Below, piece by piece: positions 1 to 7,383 of a stretch of 64,000 nucleotides of DNA. How positions within the stretch are numbered: the stretch's first letter is position 1; every line of letters starts with the position of its first letter. Both the position numbers and the translations under genes were made by a program. Under the pieces are notes generated by a model. It had not been told where the DNA came from and made no database searches. It was given only the letters and a program-made list of their open reading frames with translations. The DNA is from Corynebacterium variabile (lineage in GTDB: Bacteria > Actinomycetota > Actinomycetes > Mycobacteriales > Mycobacteriaceae), in the NCBI RefSeq assembly GCF_006539825.1, contig NZ_BJNT01000008.1, positions 121,500 to 185,499 of the forward strand, read 5' to 3'.

Positions 1-616
1 GCTGGAACGGCGAGCGCGAGGCGAACGGGGATGCGGCAGATGCGGTGGACGGTGAGTCGGCAGCGGCAGACTCCCCTGTTCCCCCTGCCTTCGGCGTCGC
101 GGAATGACGCTCCAGCTCGATAATCCGCTCGGCGCGTGCGCGGACAGCCACCTGGTCCTCGGTGAGGTCCAGTCCGGACAGATCCGAGAGCTGCTCGCGG
201 AGTGCGGCGAGCTCGAGGCGGATGGATTCCAGTGTCTCGTCGCGTCCCGTGTCCCCACGGTCGGCGTAGGACTTCTCCAGTTCCGCTTCCCGACGCCGGT
301 GATCGGCACGCTCGGCGTCCAGTTCGGCGACACGCCGGGCATCCCGTTCACGGTTGCGGGAGGATTCCTCCCCCAGCGCACCCGAGTACCGGGACACGAG
401 GACGGCGCCGATGAAGGCCGCCCACAGCGCCGCGATGACCGCGATGTTCATCCACACGTCGTTGTCGACGAAGAACATGATCACTGTCGCGAACAGTGCC
501 AGGACGAACAGGAAGTACATCAGAAGCTTCGAGACACCACCCGGTGCCCGGGTGGGCCGTGCGCTCGACGGATCCGGGAGCCGGTGCGGATCGGGAGATG
601 GATACGCGGAACTCAT
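1..616 (-). CDS. DUF6779-type membrane protein, C-terminus cut by window edge
   Basis: The reading frame starts with ATG at 616 on the minus strand and runs off the window, giving about 205 residues. After a polar, proline-rich N-terminus there are two adjacent membrane segments (about residues 29-48 and 54-76), followed by a charged coiled-coil-like region rich in E, R and A, then a low-complexity Ala/Ser tail. This matches the two-helix plus coiled-coil layout of DUF6779 proteins found after folK-DUF3180 in Corynebacterium; family assignment is from layout and neighbourhood. The gene is now separated from its ancestral operon by the integrated element. A TATGTA box about 12 bases upstream of the ATG may give it its own leaderless promoter. 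Confidence 0.7.
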   Translation of the reverse strand, partial: MSSAYPSPDPHRLPDPSSARPTRAPGGVSKLLMYFLFVLALFATVIMFFVDNDVWMNIAVIAALWAAFIGAVLVSRYSGALGEESSRNRERDARRVAELDAERADHRRREAELEKSYADRGDTGRDETLESIRLELAALREQLSDLSGLDLTEDQVAVRARAERIIELERHSATPKAGGTGESAAADSPSTASAASPFASRSPFQ

Positions 617-623
617 GGCGCCC

Positions 624-636
624 ACACTACATAGCC
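624..636. other. Putative attachment core, left end
   Basis: ACACTACATAGCC matches ACACTACATTGCC at 7384-7396 with 12 of 13 positions identical. It lies 8 bases upstream of the DUF6779 start codon. It contains the complement of the DUF3180 ATG-TAG terminus, so it looks like the displaced 3' end of DUF3180. The exact crossover bases cannot be read from one sequence. Confidence 0.65.
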
Positions 637-713
637 AAGGCCCCGTAGTGCGTAGTCCACGCCGCTGACTGTTGTTCCATCCGGTGCCGGTAGAAGGCCC
701 ACAGGGTGCTGCA

Positions 714-779
714 GTGTCCAACTAGGCCCCTCCCGTGCCCCCGAATAGATGGACACAAAGTGGACACCTTTATGGACAC
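714..779. repeat. TGGACAC boxes, left arm (putative integrase/excisionase sites)
   Basis: TGGACAC occurs at 750-756, 761-767 and 773-779 with 11-12 base spacing, about one helical turn, and once inverted at 714-720. The last copy touches the integrase stop codon. Two further direct copies at 7304-7310 and 7315-7321 mark the other end. This is the layout expected of arm-type integrase or excisionase sites; binding is inferred. Confidence 0.6.
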
Positions 780-1916
780 CTACACTGCCCGGAGTCGCTT
801 CACCGAGAATGACGCCGTGAGGTCCGGCAGGATCTCCGGGCGTGCCAGGTACGCCTTCTCCGTCACCGCGGTGGACGAGTGCCCGAGGTACCGGGACGCC
901 GACAGCATCCCGTGATCCCGCTCGATCCTCGTCGCAACGGTCTTTCGGAAGTCGTGGGGGGTGATGTCGTCCTCCCCGTTGCGTGCCTTCCGCAGCCGGT
1001 CCTCCACGCTCGTCACCGTCCGGTAGGTGCCCTCCCTGCTTGGGAACACGGGCTCACCGAGGAACTGGCGTGCAGGCTTGTCCCACTGCCGCTGCAGCGC
1101 ATCCAGTGCGATAGGTGCGACGGGGATGATCCGGCGAGACTTCACGGTCTTCGGACTGTCTTTCCTCGTCTTCGCATCATCGTCCATCGTCCCCGAGACA
1201 GCGACGGTTCCGGCCTCGAGATCAACGTCGCACCACCGCAGTGCCAGGACTTCACCGATGCGCATCCCGGAGCCGATACACACGTCGATGATCTCGACGA
1301 GCCCTTCCCCGCGCTTCGGGCCGGTCTTGTTGCTGCCGCACCATTCCACGAGTCGTGTGCGGTAGGTGAGGATCTCGTCGTCGGTGAGAGCCCTAACTTC
1401 CTTCTTCTCGACCTTCCTGGGCGTGGTGTCCCGCACCGGGTTTGTCGGCATGATGCCCCACTTCACCGCCAGGCTCACCGCGCCGCCGAGTGCGGCCCGC
1501 GCTGTCTTCTCCGTGCCCTGGGACAGGCTGTCGAGGAACATCTGCAGCATGGGGGTGTTCAGCTCGTTGAGGCACACATCGCCGAGTGCGGGGCGAATGT
1601 GCAGGGTGATGCATGACCGGTAGATCTTCCGGGTGCGGTCCGCCATGTCGTGATGCTCGATCCAGTAGTCCAGCAGGGCGTTGAATGTGCTGGTGGAGGT
1701 GAGCAGCCCGGTGTCGGTGGTGTCGGTGAGGTCACGGCATTTGATCTTGAGAGCGTCTATCGCCCCGGTCTTCGACTTCCCGCGGGCGCGGACACGTTTC
1801 CGTTTCCCGGACTGTAGGCGCATGCGGGTTTCGGACTGCCATACGCCGGTGGGGAGTTGGGTGGTGTTGATCTCCCCGCAGGTGCCTAGTGCAGTCGCCG
1901 GCCTACCCCTGGTCAT
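780..1916 (-). CDS. int: Tyrosine recombinase/phage integrase
   Basis: This 378-residue protein catalyses site-specific integration and excision of the element. It has an Arg/Lys-rich N-terminal arm-binding region, a SAM-like core-binding domain (about residues 70-150) and a C-terminal catalytic domain. The catalytic signature is visible: Arg in GMRIGEVLALRW, Lys in the beta-hairpin region, His-x-x-Arg in TPHDFRK, His in LGHSS, and the nucleophile Tyr in TEKAYL. The start at 1916 was chosen over an upstream ATG because GAGG precedes it by 7 bases. It overlaps the upstream repressor gene by 14 bases, suggesting co-transcription. The gene ends beside the left-end TGGACAC boxes. Confidence 0.93.
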   Translation of the reverse strand: MTRGRPATALGTCGEINTTQLPTGVWQSETRMRLQSGKRKRVRARGKSKTGAIDALKIKCRDLTDTTDTGLLTSTSTFNALLDYWIEHHDMADRTRKIYRSCITLHIRPALGDVCLNELNTPMLQMFLDSLSQGTEKTARAALGGAVSLAVKWGIMPTNPVRDTTPRKVEKKEVRALTDDEILTYRTRLVEWCGSNKTGPKRGEGLVEIIDVCIGSGMRIGEVLALRWCDVDLEAGTVAVSGTMDDDAKTRKDSPKTVKSRRIIPVAPIALDALQRQWDKPARQFLGEPVFPSREGTYRTVTSVEDRLRKARNGEDDITPHDFRKTVATRIERDHGMLSASRYLGHSSTAVTEKAYLARPEILPDLTASFSVKRLRAV

Positions 1917-2442
1917 CGCCGGCCTCGATGTCAACAGGTAGATACATCGTGTCAGCGCCGGGATCATCCTTAGGCCAATACTTCATTGTCGCCCCGATCA
2001 TCTGCAGCGTGAATGGCTTATAGCGGTCCAGAGCATCATGGGCGTCTCTAACGACAGCAGACTGCACCGCGGGGGGAACATCGTCTTCATCCAGCCGCTG
2101 CGCGAGCTCGACCGCCGCCCGGTCAGCCCCTCTCACCACTTCGGTAACTTCCCATGCCTTCCTCTTTAGGTCTTGGGCCTTTCGCCGGATCTCCGCCGCC
2201 ACCTGGTCTGCAGGCTCGCGCAGGAGCTGGTCAAGGCTGACCTTGAAGAAGTCCGCTATCGCCACGGCTTCACTGGCCTTCATGGTCTGTTCACCACTTT
2301 CAAGTCGTTGCAGGGATGTCTGGTGCAGCTCAAGCCCCGTGGTCTCTCTCATCTGCTCGATGAACTCCCTGCGGGATAGCCCGGCTGTCAGTCGTAGCGA
2401 CTTGAGGTTTTCCGGCCCGTAGGTAGTGGGATCGGTCGACAT
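1903..2442 (-). CDS. XRE-family repressor of the element
   Basis: This 179-residue protein has an N-terminal Cro/C1-type helix-turn-helix (about residues 10-70: LKSLRLTAGLSRREFIEQM then SLQRLESGE) and a C-terminal helical region of unknown fold. A repressor upstream of an integrase and divergent from an excisionase-like gene is the usual lysogeny switch. Start at 2442 is preferred; an in-frame extension to 2595 would give an implausible Cys-rich N-terminus and remove the intergenic operator. It probably keeps the rightward genes off and autoregulates through the boxes at 2467-2532. Function is inferred from domain and position. Confidence 0.8.
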   Translation of the reverse strand: MSTDPTTYGPENLKSLRLTAGLSRREFIEQMRETTGLELHQTSLQRLESGEQTMKASEAVAIADFFKVSLDQLLREPADQVAAEIRRKAQDLKRKAWEVTEVVRGADRAAVELAQRLDEDDVPPAVQSAVVRDAHDALDRYKPFTLQMIGATMKYWPKDDPGADTMYLPVDIEAGDDQG

Positions 2443-2595
2443 GCCTGACCTGCACTTTCCGCAGACTACCACACAATGTGTTGCACAATCCATGTAGAGC
2501 GTGCCATAATCTGTGGTACCGCAATCGTGGTAAACGTACTCTTCCAGTGTCAGCGGAGAGTCTACATCCCCTCCCCCTCCCCTTAGGAGTCTCAA
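2443..2595. promoter_or_regulatory. Divergent control region of the element
   Basis: This 153-base gap separates the leftward repressor from the rightward excisionase-like gene. It contains half-site-like repeats: TACCACA at 2467-2473, TGTGGTA at 2512-2518 and CGTGGTA at 2526-2532, the first inverted relative to the others. A C-rich tract and AGGAG just before 2596 supply the rightward ribosome binding site. Repressor binding is inferred. Confidence 0.5.
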
Positions 2596-2805
2596 GTGTC
2601 CGCAACCATTGACCTCGCTCGCTACAGCGACCTGCTCGGAATCGGCCGGTCCGCCACCTACAAGGCCGCAGCCAAGGGCGACCTCCCCACCCCGGTGTTC
2701 CGCATCGGTGGCCGCTACGTCGCCCCCATCGCCCCCATCGCCGAACTTCTCGGCATCACCCCCGACGAAGTCCGCGGCACCACCGACGACAAGGCGGCCG
2801 CGTGA
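2596..2805 (+). CDS. Small helix-turn-helix protein, excisionase-like
   Basis: The gene encodes 69 residues from a GTG start preceded by AGGAG seven bases upstream. The first half (YSDLLGIGRSATYKAAAKGD) resembles the MerR/AlpA-type winged helix used by excisionases and small phage DNA-binding proteins; the second half includes RIGGRYVAP, typical of the wing. It is the first rightward gene, opposite the repressor, where an excisionase or activator is expected. It may bind the TGGACAC boxes or the operator region. Function is inferred. Confidence 0.7.
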   Translation: MSATIDLARYSDLLGIGRSATYKAAAKGDLPTPVFRIGGRYVAPIAPIAELLGITPDEVRGTTDDKAAA

Positions 2806-2891
2806 TGTCTATGGGAATGCCCTGTGAGAGCAGCTACTACGAATCAAGCCCCAAAACCTCAACGCTGAGCAGAACCAGGAGAAGTACCCCC

Positions 2892-3092
2892 ATGATCGAC
2901 GCCACCACCGCGTACGCCCAGGCCGTCCTCGACCACGCCGAGGGGCGTATCTGCACCACCGCCCACGAGGAGGATCAATCGTTCCTCGCCGGCATGCTGT
3001 CCGACTTCCGGGAGGACGCCCTGCGTAGTGCTGACCGCACCACGGGGATCGACCGGAGGTTCTGGCTCACCGTGGCCGAGAAGCTCGCCTAG
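2892..3092 (+). CDS. Small hypothetical protein of the element
   Basis: A 66-residue acidic helical protein starts at ATG 2892 after AGGAG at 2878-2882. An in-frame upstream ATG at 2802 would overlap the previous gene, but the intervening sequence is Ser/Arg-rich and unlike the rest. No domain is recognised. A strong hairpin lies 19 bases after its stop, so it probably ends the first rightward transcript together with the excisionase-like gene. Confidence 0.6.
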   Translation: MIDATTAYAQAVLDHAEGRICTTAHEEDQSFLAGMLSDFREDALRSADRTTGIDRRFWLTVAEKLA

Positions 3093-3110
3093 ACCCCCAG
3101 ACATAAAAAG

Positions 3111-3146
3111 AACCCCGGCGACCAGACCGGGGTTCACAATCTTTTA
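3111..3146 (+). terminator. Rho-independent terminator
   Basis: AACCCCGG at 3111-3118 pairs perfectly with CCGGGGTT at 3127-3134 around an 8-base loop, followed shortly by CTTTT. It closes the short early transcript. The 3147-3314 stretch that follows has no recognisable gene and probably carries the promoter of the replication gene cluster. Confidence 0.75.
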
Positions 3147-3314
3147 TCCCACGACACCATCGGAGATACCCGTGATTCTAACACACAACACCGACCAGGC
3201 AACAGATGTTGACCGGCCAATCCCGTATGCCCTGAGCAGCATAGACACGCCCATACCGTTTGCAGTTGTTCCACAGAAACTCAACAACCACCACGCCGTG
3301 GGACAGTGCCACCC

Positions 3315-3503
3315 ATGACACATGACACGTATCTCACTGCCCCCGAAGCCGGCCACGAAGTCGGAGTCCACCCCGCGACCATTAGCAGGTGGGTGAAGCG
3401 CGGACTGCTCACCGCGCACGTCGACCAGCTCGACAAGAGGCGCCGGCTCATCTCCCGATCCGAGCTCCGCGACCTCGTTGACAACCACACCCCCACGGCT
3501 TGA
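3315..3503 (+). CDS. Small DNA-binding protein (MerR/excisionase-like HTH)
   Basis: This 62-residue protein consists almost entirely of a helix-turn-helix: YLTAPEAGHEVGVHPATIS followed by RWVKRGLLTAH and a polar wing. It resembles helix_turn_helix_17 and AlpA-like regulators. A GTG three codons upstream (3306) is an alternative start; neither has a strong Shine-Dalgarno sequence. It is the first gene of the second rightward cluster, so it could be a second excisionase or an activator of replication genes. Confidence 0.65.
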   Translation: MTHDTYLTAPEAGHEVGVHPATISRWVKRGLLTAHVDQLDKRRRLISRSELRDLVDNHTPTA

Positions 3504-3538
3504 CCAGCGGCCACTGACACCACCACCAGGAGATTCAC

Positions 3539-3739
3539 ATGACCACCGAGAAATTTGTTCCCCCGCTCGACGTCCCCGACCGCCTCGAGGACCCCGAGGG
3601 CTACTCCCACGCCGTGCACTTCAACGCCCTCGCCCGTGCCGGTTGGGAGCGCCGAGCTGAGCGCACCCCGTCCGCCCCGAAGCCCTACGGCGGCACCCTG
3701 CAGCATCCCACCCGCATCAACCTTGACGAGGTGGCGTAG
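3539..3739 (+). CDS. Small hypothetical protein of the element
   Basis: A 66-residue Pro- and Arg-rich protein begins at ATG 3539, with AGGAG about seven bases before it. It has no recognised domain, membrane segment or signal. It ends three bases before the replication ATPase gene, so it is very likely co-translated with it, a usual place for a replication accessory protein. Function unknown. Confidence 0.55.
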   Translation: MTTEKFVPPLDVPDRLEDPEGYSHAVHFNALARAGWERRAERTPSAPKPYGGTLQHPTRINLDEVA

Positions 3740-3742
3740 GAC

Positions 3743-5275
3743 ATGACCGAGACTCTTTCCGATGCGGTGAAGAACCGTGCCGCGGAACTCATGGCCAATG
3801 AGAACATGCCGTGGGACAATGCCGTTGCCCAGGCCCAGGCCGAGCAGACCGCGGACACGCCCCGTCGCCACATCACGTTCACCCCGGCATCCAAGATCCG
3901 AACCGCGGCAATCGACTGGCTACTCGACTGCTGGGTGCCCCGTGGGTCCGTCACACTTCTCGGCGGCAGGGAAGGAATCGGCAAGTCCACCATCGCCGTC
4001 GACTGGGTAGCCCAGGCCACCACCGGCAAGCTCACCGGCACCCCGATGAACGTCGCCTACGTCGTCACCGAGGACAGCCGAGAGAACACCGTCGTCCCCC
4101 GACTCAAGGCCGCTGGTGCCGACCTCGACCGGGTGCTGTTCCTCGCCGCCACGGTCCCCGACCCCGACAAGCCTGGAATCACCTACGAGTCATCCCTCGA
4201 CCTTCCCGGCGACTATCCGATCCTCAAGACGTTCATCACCGAGCAGTCCATCGGCCTTGTGGTCCTCGACGCCGCGAAGTCGGTCATGTCCTCCAAGCTC
4301 AAGGGAAATGACGACCTGGATATCCGTCGGTTCCTAGAGCCGATGCACCGTGTCGCCCAGGGCACCGGCTGCACGTTCGTGTGCCTCGTCCACTTCTCCG
4401 CGAAGAAGGGCAGTGCCGACACCGGCAACCTCATCATGGGTTCGTCGGCGTGGCAGCAGGTCGCCCGCTCCGTCGTCGCGGTTGCCGAGGACCGGGACAA
4501 CAGCACCGTGAAGGTGTGGAACTCTAAGGCGAACCTGGCGCCCCGCATCCGCACGATGGAGGCCCAGGTCGTCACTGCCGGTATCACCACCGATGACGGC
4601 CTGTCCACCGAGGTCGGTCGCATCGAGTGGATTGGCGAGTGCGACGAGGACGGTTCTGCCCTTCTCAATCCTGATGTGGACAGTGCCGGCGGCGACGCCG
4701 ACGAGGTGAAGATGATCGTGCTCGACTATCTCGCCAGCAATGGTGGCTCAGCCCCCGCCGGTGACGTTCTCAAGGCTGCGAACGCTGCGGGGCTTTCCTC
4801 CCAGACGGTGAAGAACAAGCGTCACTCTATCGGCGTCTCAACGCAGAAGAGGGGAAAGGAGTGGGTCTGGTCGATCGAAGGTACCGGGAAGGTCGCACCG
4901 TCCTCCCCGACTGCCAGTGCCGGTACCTTCGGTACCTTGGTATCTTCGCAGGTAGCAGGGGGTAACAAGGTACCGGAACATGGGGAAGGTACCGAAGGTA
5001 CCAAGGTACCGGGTGTCACGGGCACCCAGGATGTTCCCGGCGAACAGCCCCGTCTAACAGTCGTCCCCGACTCTGAGGATCCAGTCCGTGCCGCAATCCT
5101 CGACGCGCTCGACGACAACGGCAAAGTCGGCATGTCCGAGGGTGCGCTGATGAAGACCATCCGGGAACTAACCGGGTCTGGCGCCACCGTGCCTGACATC
5201 CTCGACGCGATGAAGAAGGCGGGAACTGTTCACGTCGAGTCCGGGCGCTACTTCAAGGCAGGGGCTGCAGCGTGA
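3743..5275 (+). CDS. RepA/DnaB-like AAA ATPase, element replication protein
   Basis: The 510-residue protein carries a RecA-like ATPase domain of the AAA_25/RepA type (about residues 50-280). Walker A is GGREGIGKST and Walker B is GLVVLDAAK; a polar HFSAKKG region follows, as in RepA helicases. A Gly/Thr/Val-rich linker (about 375-435) leads from one winged-helix-like segment (about 315-370) to a second C-terminal one (about 450-505). Such proteins act as replicative helicases of plasmids, phages and satellites. The linker DNA carries an array of GGTACC repeats that could be the origin. The next gene overlaps its stop codon. Confidence 0.85.
   Translation: MTETLSDAVKNRAAELMANENMPWDNAVAQAQAEQTADTPRRHITFTPASKIRTAAIDWLLDCWVPRGSVTLLGGREGIGKSTIAVDWVAQATTGKLTGTPMNVAYVVTEDSRENTVVPRLKAAGADLDRVLFLAATVPDPDKPGITYESSLDLPGDYPILKTFITEQSIGLVVLDAAKSVMSSKLKGNDDLDIRRFLEPMHRVAQGTGCTFVCLVHFSAKKGSADTGNLIMGSSAWQQVARSVVAVAEDRDNSTVKVWNSKANLAPRIRTMEAQVVTAGITTDDGLSTEVGRIEWIGECDEDGSALLNPDVDSAGGDADEVKMIVLDYLASNGGSAPAGDVLKAANAAGLSSQTVKNKRHSIGVSTQKRGKEWVWSIEGTGKVAPSSPTASAGTFGTLVSSQVAGGNKVPEHGEGTEGTKVPGVTGTQDVPGEQPRLTVVPDSEDPVRAAILDALDDNGKVGMSEGALMKTIRELTGSGATVPDILDAMKKAGTVHVESGRYFKAGAAA
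4880..5010. repeat. GGTACC iteron-like array within the replication gene
   Basis: GGTACC occurs at 4880, 4922, 4931, 4969, 4988, 4997 and 5005, with related GGTATC (4939), GGTAGC (4951) and GGTAAC (4961). Spacing is often 8-9 bases. The group at 4918-4947 is approximately the inverted complement of the group at 4985-5012, so the array is two inverted clusters around a centre near 4965. Origins embedded in initiator genes are known from lambdoid phages (O gene); origin function here is inferred. Confidence 0.6.
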
Positions 5276-5538
5276 CCTCTTCCCGTCGTAAGCCTCACCA
5301 GACCGAGGCGTACTTGTCCGTCCCGTCGTCCACCAGGGCGCACCATAACCGCGTCGTGAAGTGGTGCCAGGAACACCAGTGCAGCGCGCTCACCCCGCAG
5401 CAAACCCACCGCCTCGGCGTCAACATCCCCACCCTCGACAGGCTGCTCACCGCGGGGCTGTGGGAGGTGGTGGAACTCCCGCCGACCCACCAGCTCGTCC
5501 ACCACATCCTCGATCCCCGACTAGGAGAAAAACTATGA
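5272..5538 (+). CDS. Small hypothetical protein of the element
   Basis: Translation starts at GTG 5272, overlapping the stop of the replication ATPase as GTGA, so the genes are translationally coupled. The 88-residue basic product has no recognised domain; the segment around residues 40-70 (LTPQQTHRLGVNIPTLDRLL) could form a helix-turn-helix. Its own stop overlaps the next start as ATGA. It may be a replication accessory or regulatory protein; function unknown. Confidence 0.6.
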   Translation: MTSSRRKPHQTEAYLSVPSSTRAHHNRVVKWCQEHQCSALTPQQTHRLGVNIPTLDRLLTAGLWEVVELPPTHQLVHHILDPRLGEKL

Positions 5539-5819
5539 CCGACACAGGACTCTTTGACTTGCCCGACCAGATCGCCCCCAGCCCAGAGCAGCCCGACCTG
5601 TTCGCCGAAAGCGTCGATACCGGCCGCACTGTCATCGACTACATCACCGCCGTGAACGTCATCCGCGCAGCCGCCGACGCTCGAGGCCGCGGCGACCACC
5701 GCGAGTTCCTCCGGATCCTCAATACCGCTGACAGCCGGATCCTCCCCGACGTCCTGGCTTTCGCCACCGGACAGCTCGCCACCGCCCGACGACAGCTCCG
5801 GGGGAGACGACATGCCTAA
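5535..5819 (+). CDS. Small hypothetical protein of the element
   Basis: The ATG at 5535 is preceded by TAGGAG and overlaps the previous stop as ATGA. The 94-residue acidic protein has a disordered N-terminus (DLPDQIAPSPEQPDLFAES) and a helical C-terminal half. The short DLF-type motifs in the N-terminus resemble peptide ligands that dock on sliding clamps or other phage-replication partners, but this is speculative. It belongs to the tightly overlapped gene string 5272-6505. No known family recognised. Confidence 0.55.
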   Translation: MTDTGLFDLPDQIAPSPEQPDLFAESVDTGRTVIDYITAVNVIRAAADARGRGDHREFLRILNTADSRILPDVLAFATGQLATARRQLRGRRHA

Positions 5820-6033
5820 CCCCAGACCAGCCTGGCTAATCGCCGAGCAGGACATCGTACTCACTGAGCAGGGCCGCACCTACGCAGCAATGATCATCAG
5901 CAACGATGCACTCGGCGAGTACGGCAACCGTGACAAGCTCATCGACCACCTCATCACCCACCGCCCCGAACTCATCCGCCCCGTACTCCTCCGAGTACTA
6001 GACCACGAAGGAGGCGCCCGCGATGGCCACTGA
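5812..6033 (+). CDS. Small hypothetical protein of the element
   Basis: This 73-residue protein starts at ATG 5812, eight bases before the previous stop, and ends eleven bases inside the next gene. The overlaps on both sides support a genuine gene in a compact operon. It contains a segment ending in GRTYAAMIISNDALGEYG and a short basic helix. No domain is recognised and function is unknown. Confidence 0.55.
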   Translation: MPNPRPAWLIAEQDIVLTEQGRTYAAMIISNDALGEYGNRDKLIDHLITHRPELIRPVLLRVLDHEGGARDGH

Positions 6034-6505
6034 CCACTCAAAAGCCCAGGACGAAAAGGCAAGCGACCTCGTCGACCAGATACACGCCCACTACGACGCC
6101 GGCCTCGGCCGCAATGCCATCGCCAAAGCAGTCGGAGCATCCACCTGGAGGGTATCCCAGATCTGCCAGGCCAACGGCTGGGACTTCGACCAGGAGCGCA
6201 CACGCAGAGCCGTCGAGGTCCACGTCGCCAGCGCCGGTGAACAGCGAAGGAAGCTCGCTTCACGGTTCCGCAACCTCGCCGATGTCGCACTCCAGGGTGC
6301 AGAGTCCACCACGGATCCCGACGAGATGTTCAAGTTCACGAAGGTCGCTGCCGTTTCCGTGGACAAGGATGATGTCCTCGACCAGGTCGACAGGCGGAGT
6401 CGGGAGTCATCCGACATGGCCACGGCAGCGGGCATGTTCACCGCCTTCGGCGCTTTGGTGAGGGGTGCCGCCGCAGCACAGGACCAGGGTGGGGAGCCAC
6501 CGTAA
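6023..6505 (+). CDS. Helix-turn-helix phage protein, terminase-small-subunit-like
   Basis: The 160-residue product has an N-terminal helix-turn-helix (about residues 15-50: IHAHYDAGLGRNAIAKAVGA then STWRVSQICQANGW), a central helical segment (about 65-115) and an Ala-rich C-terminus. A homeodomain-like HTH plus oligomerising helices is the layout of small terminase subunits and of related satellite proteins that redirect packaging. No large terminase is present, so a packaging role would depend on a helper phage. The start overlaps the preceding gene by 11 bases. Assignment is by layout only. Confidence 0.55.
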   Translation: MATDHSKAQDEKASDLVDQIHAHYDAGLGRNAIAKAVGASTWRVSQICQANGWDFDQERTRRAVEVHVASAGEQRRKLASRFRNLADVALQGAESTTDPDEMFKFTKVAAVSVDKDDVLDQVDRRSRESSDMATAAGMFTAFGALVRGAAAAQDQGGEPP

Positions 6506-6516
6506 TCAGGCGAGCT

Positions 6517-6527
6517 CCCCCCCCCCC
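6517..6527 (+). repeat. Homopolymeric C11 tract
   Basis: Eleven consecutive C residues lie between the HTH gene and the last gene of the element, 12 bases after a stop codon and upstream of the AGGAGG ribosome binding site of the next gene. The tract is non-coding, so slippage could only alter leader length. Confidence 0.8.
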
Positions 6528-6564
6528 GCACTACCAACCATCATCACCGTCCAAGGAGGACACC

Positions 6565-7227
6565 ATGGGAAACTTCTCCCTCGCAGAACTGCACAACGAC
6601 ATCACCCGCACCCGTGAGGAGATCGTCGGCCAGGCCAACCGCCTCAAGGCCGACCGATCCGACTACTCACCCGAGGGCCTGAAGAAGGCCTACAGCCAGC
6701 GCGTCGACGCACTCGGCTACCCCCAGCAGATCGCCGCGTACAGGCGCCAGGTCGGGGAGTGGGAGGCCGGTGCCCGCGCAGCGACCGCCGACGCCCGAGC
6801 AGGGTTCTTCCCTGTCGCCGGGGATGCCACAGAGAAGCTCGCCGCGGAGATGGCCGTGAGCCGCATCCTCGCCCGCCCGGGCATTCAGGACCAGGCGCAG
6901 AGGATGGCCGCGGTGCAGCGTGAGTTCAACGCGATGCCCGCTTCCCCGGAGCGCACCCTGTTCGCCCAGGAGTGCGCTGCACGGTGGTCGGAGACGTCAC
7001 CGGAACTGTTCGAGGGTCTGGTCAGTGAGCAGCATCCGGAGTATGTGGAGCTGAAGAGGAGGGGCGAGCAGGTCGGCGCGTTGGCTGATTCTGCACGTCG
7101 GCAGGTCGATGCCCTGGATCGTCTTGCCAGCTCCCCGGATGCGGAGGCGCCTGGTGCTACGGAGCTTGTGGACTTGTCGGCATTGCCGGCGGCGCAGGCA
7201 GCTTACCCGGTGGAGGTTCGGTACTGA
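6565..7227 (+). CDS. Coiled-coil protein of unknown function, last element gene
   Basis: This 220-residue protein starts after AAGGAGG, the best ribosome binding site in the element, implying high expression. It is strongly helical with coiled-coil-like segments near residues 10-75 and 150-195, a compact middle (about 90-145), and ends with a Pro/Val tail. Size, helicity and strong translation would suit a scaffold- or capsid-remodelling-like protein of a satellite, but no family is recognised and this role is speculation. A terminator hairpin follows 13 bases after the stop. Confidence 0.6.
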   Translation: MGNFSLAELHNDITRTREEIVGQANRLKADRSDYSPEGLKKAYSQRVDALGYPQQIAAYRRQVGEWEAGARAATADARAGFFPVAGDATEKLAAEMAVSRILARPGIQDQAQRMAAVQREFNAMPASPERTLFAQECAARWSETSPELFEGLVSEQHPEYVELKRRGEQVGALADSARRQVDALDRLASSPDAEAPGATELVDLSALPAAQAAYPVEVRY

Positions 7228-7240
7228 GCCCCTCGCCTGC

Positions 7241-7275
7241 ACCCCCCATCGTCTTTGGCGGTGGGGGTTTCTCTA
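7241..7275 (+). terminator. Terminator of the rightward element operon
   Basis: ACCCCC at 7241-7246 can pair with GGGGGT at 7263-7268, followed by TTCTCT. It lies 13 bases after the stop codon of the last element gene and probably ends the rightward transcript before the attachment region. Confidence 0.6.
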
Positions 7276-7303
7276 TGTGGGGGGGGTGCCCCGGTGGGTT
7301 ACT

Positions 7304-7321
7304 TGGACACTTCTTGGACAC
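7304..7321. repeat. TGGACAC boxes, right arm
   Basis: TGGACAC occurs at 7304-7310 and 7315-7321, 11 bases apart and in the same orientation as the three copies at the left end. They sit about 65 bases inside the right attachment core. A TTATCCACC sequence close to a DnaA box follows at 7330-7338. Confidence 0.6.
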
Positions 7322-7383
7322 CTGGCCGGTTATCCACCCCGTTACTCACCTGTTTGTGCAGGTCACAGAGAATACGGGTGTCA

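Noticed and set aside
637..780. tRNA gene as the element attachment site.
   Set aside because: No cloverleaf could be drawn at either end; the repeat coincides with the DUF3180 stop region instead.
2802..2891. Longer start for the 2892 gene.
   Set aside because: The added residues are Ser/Arg-rich and unlike the rest, while AGGAG stands properly before ATG 2892.
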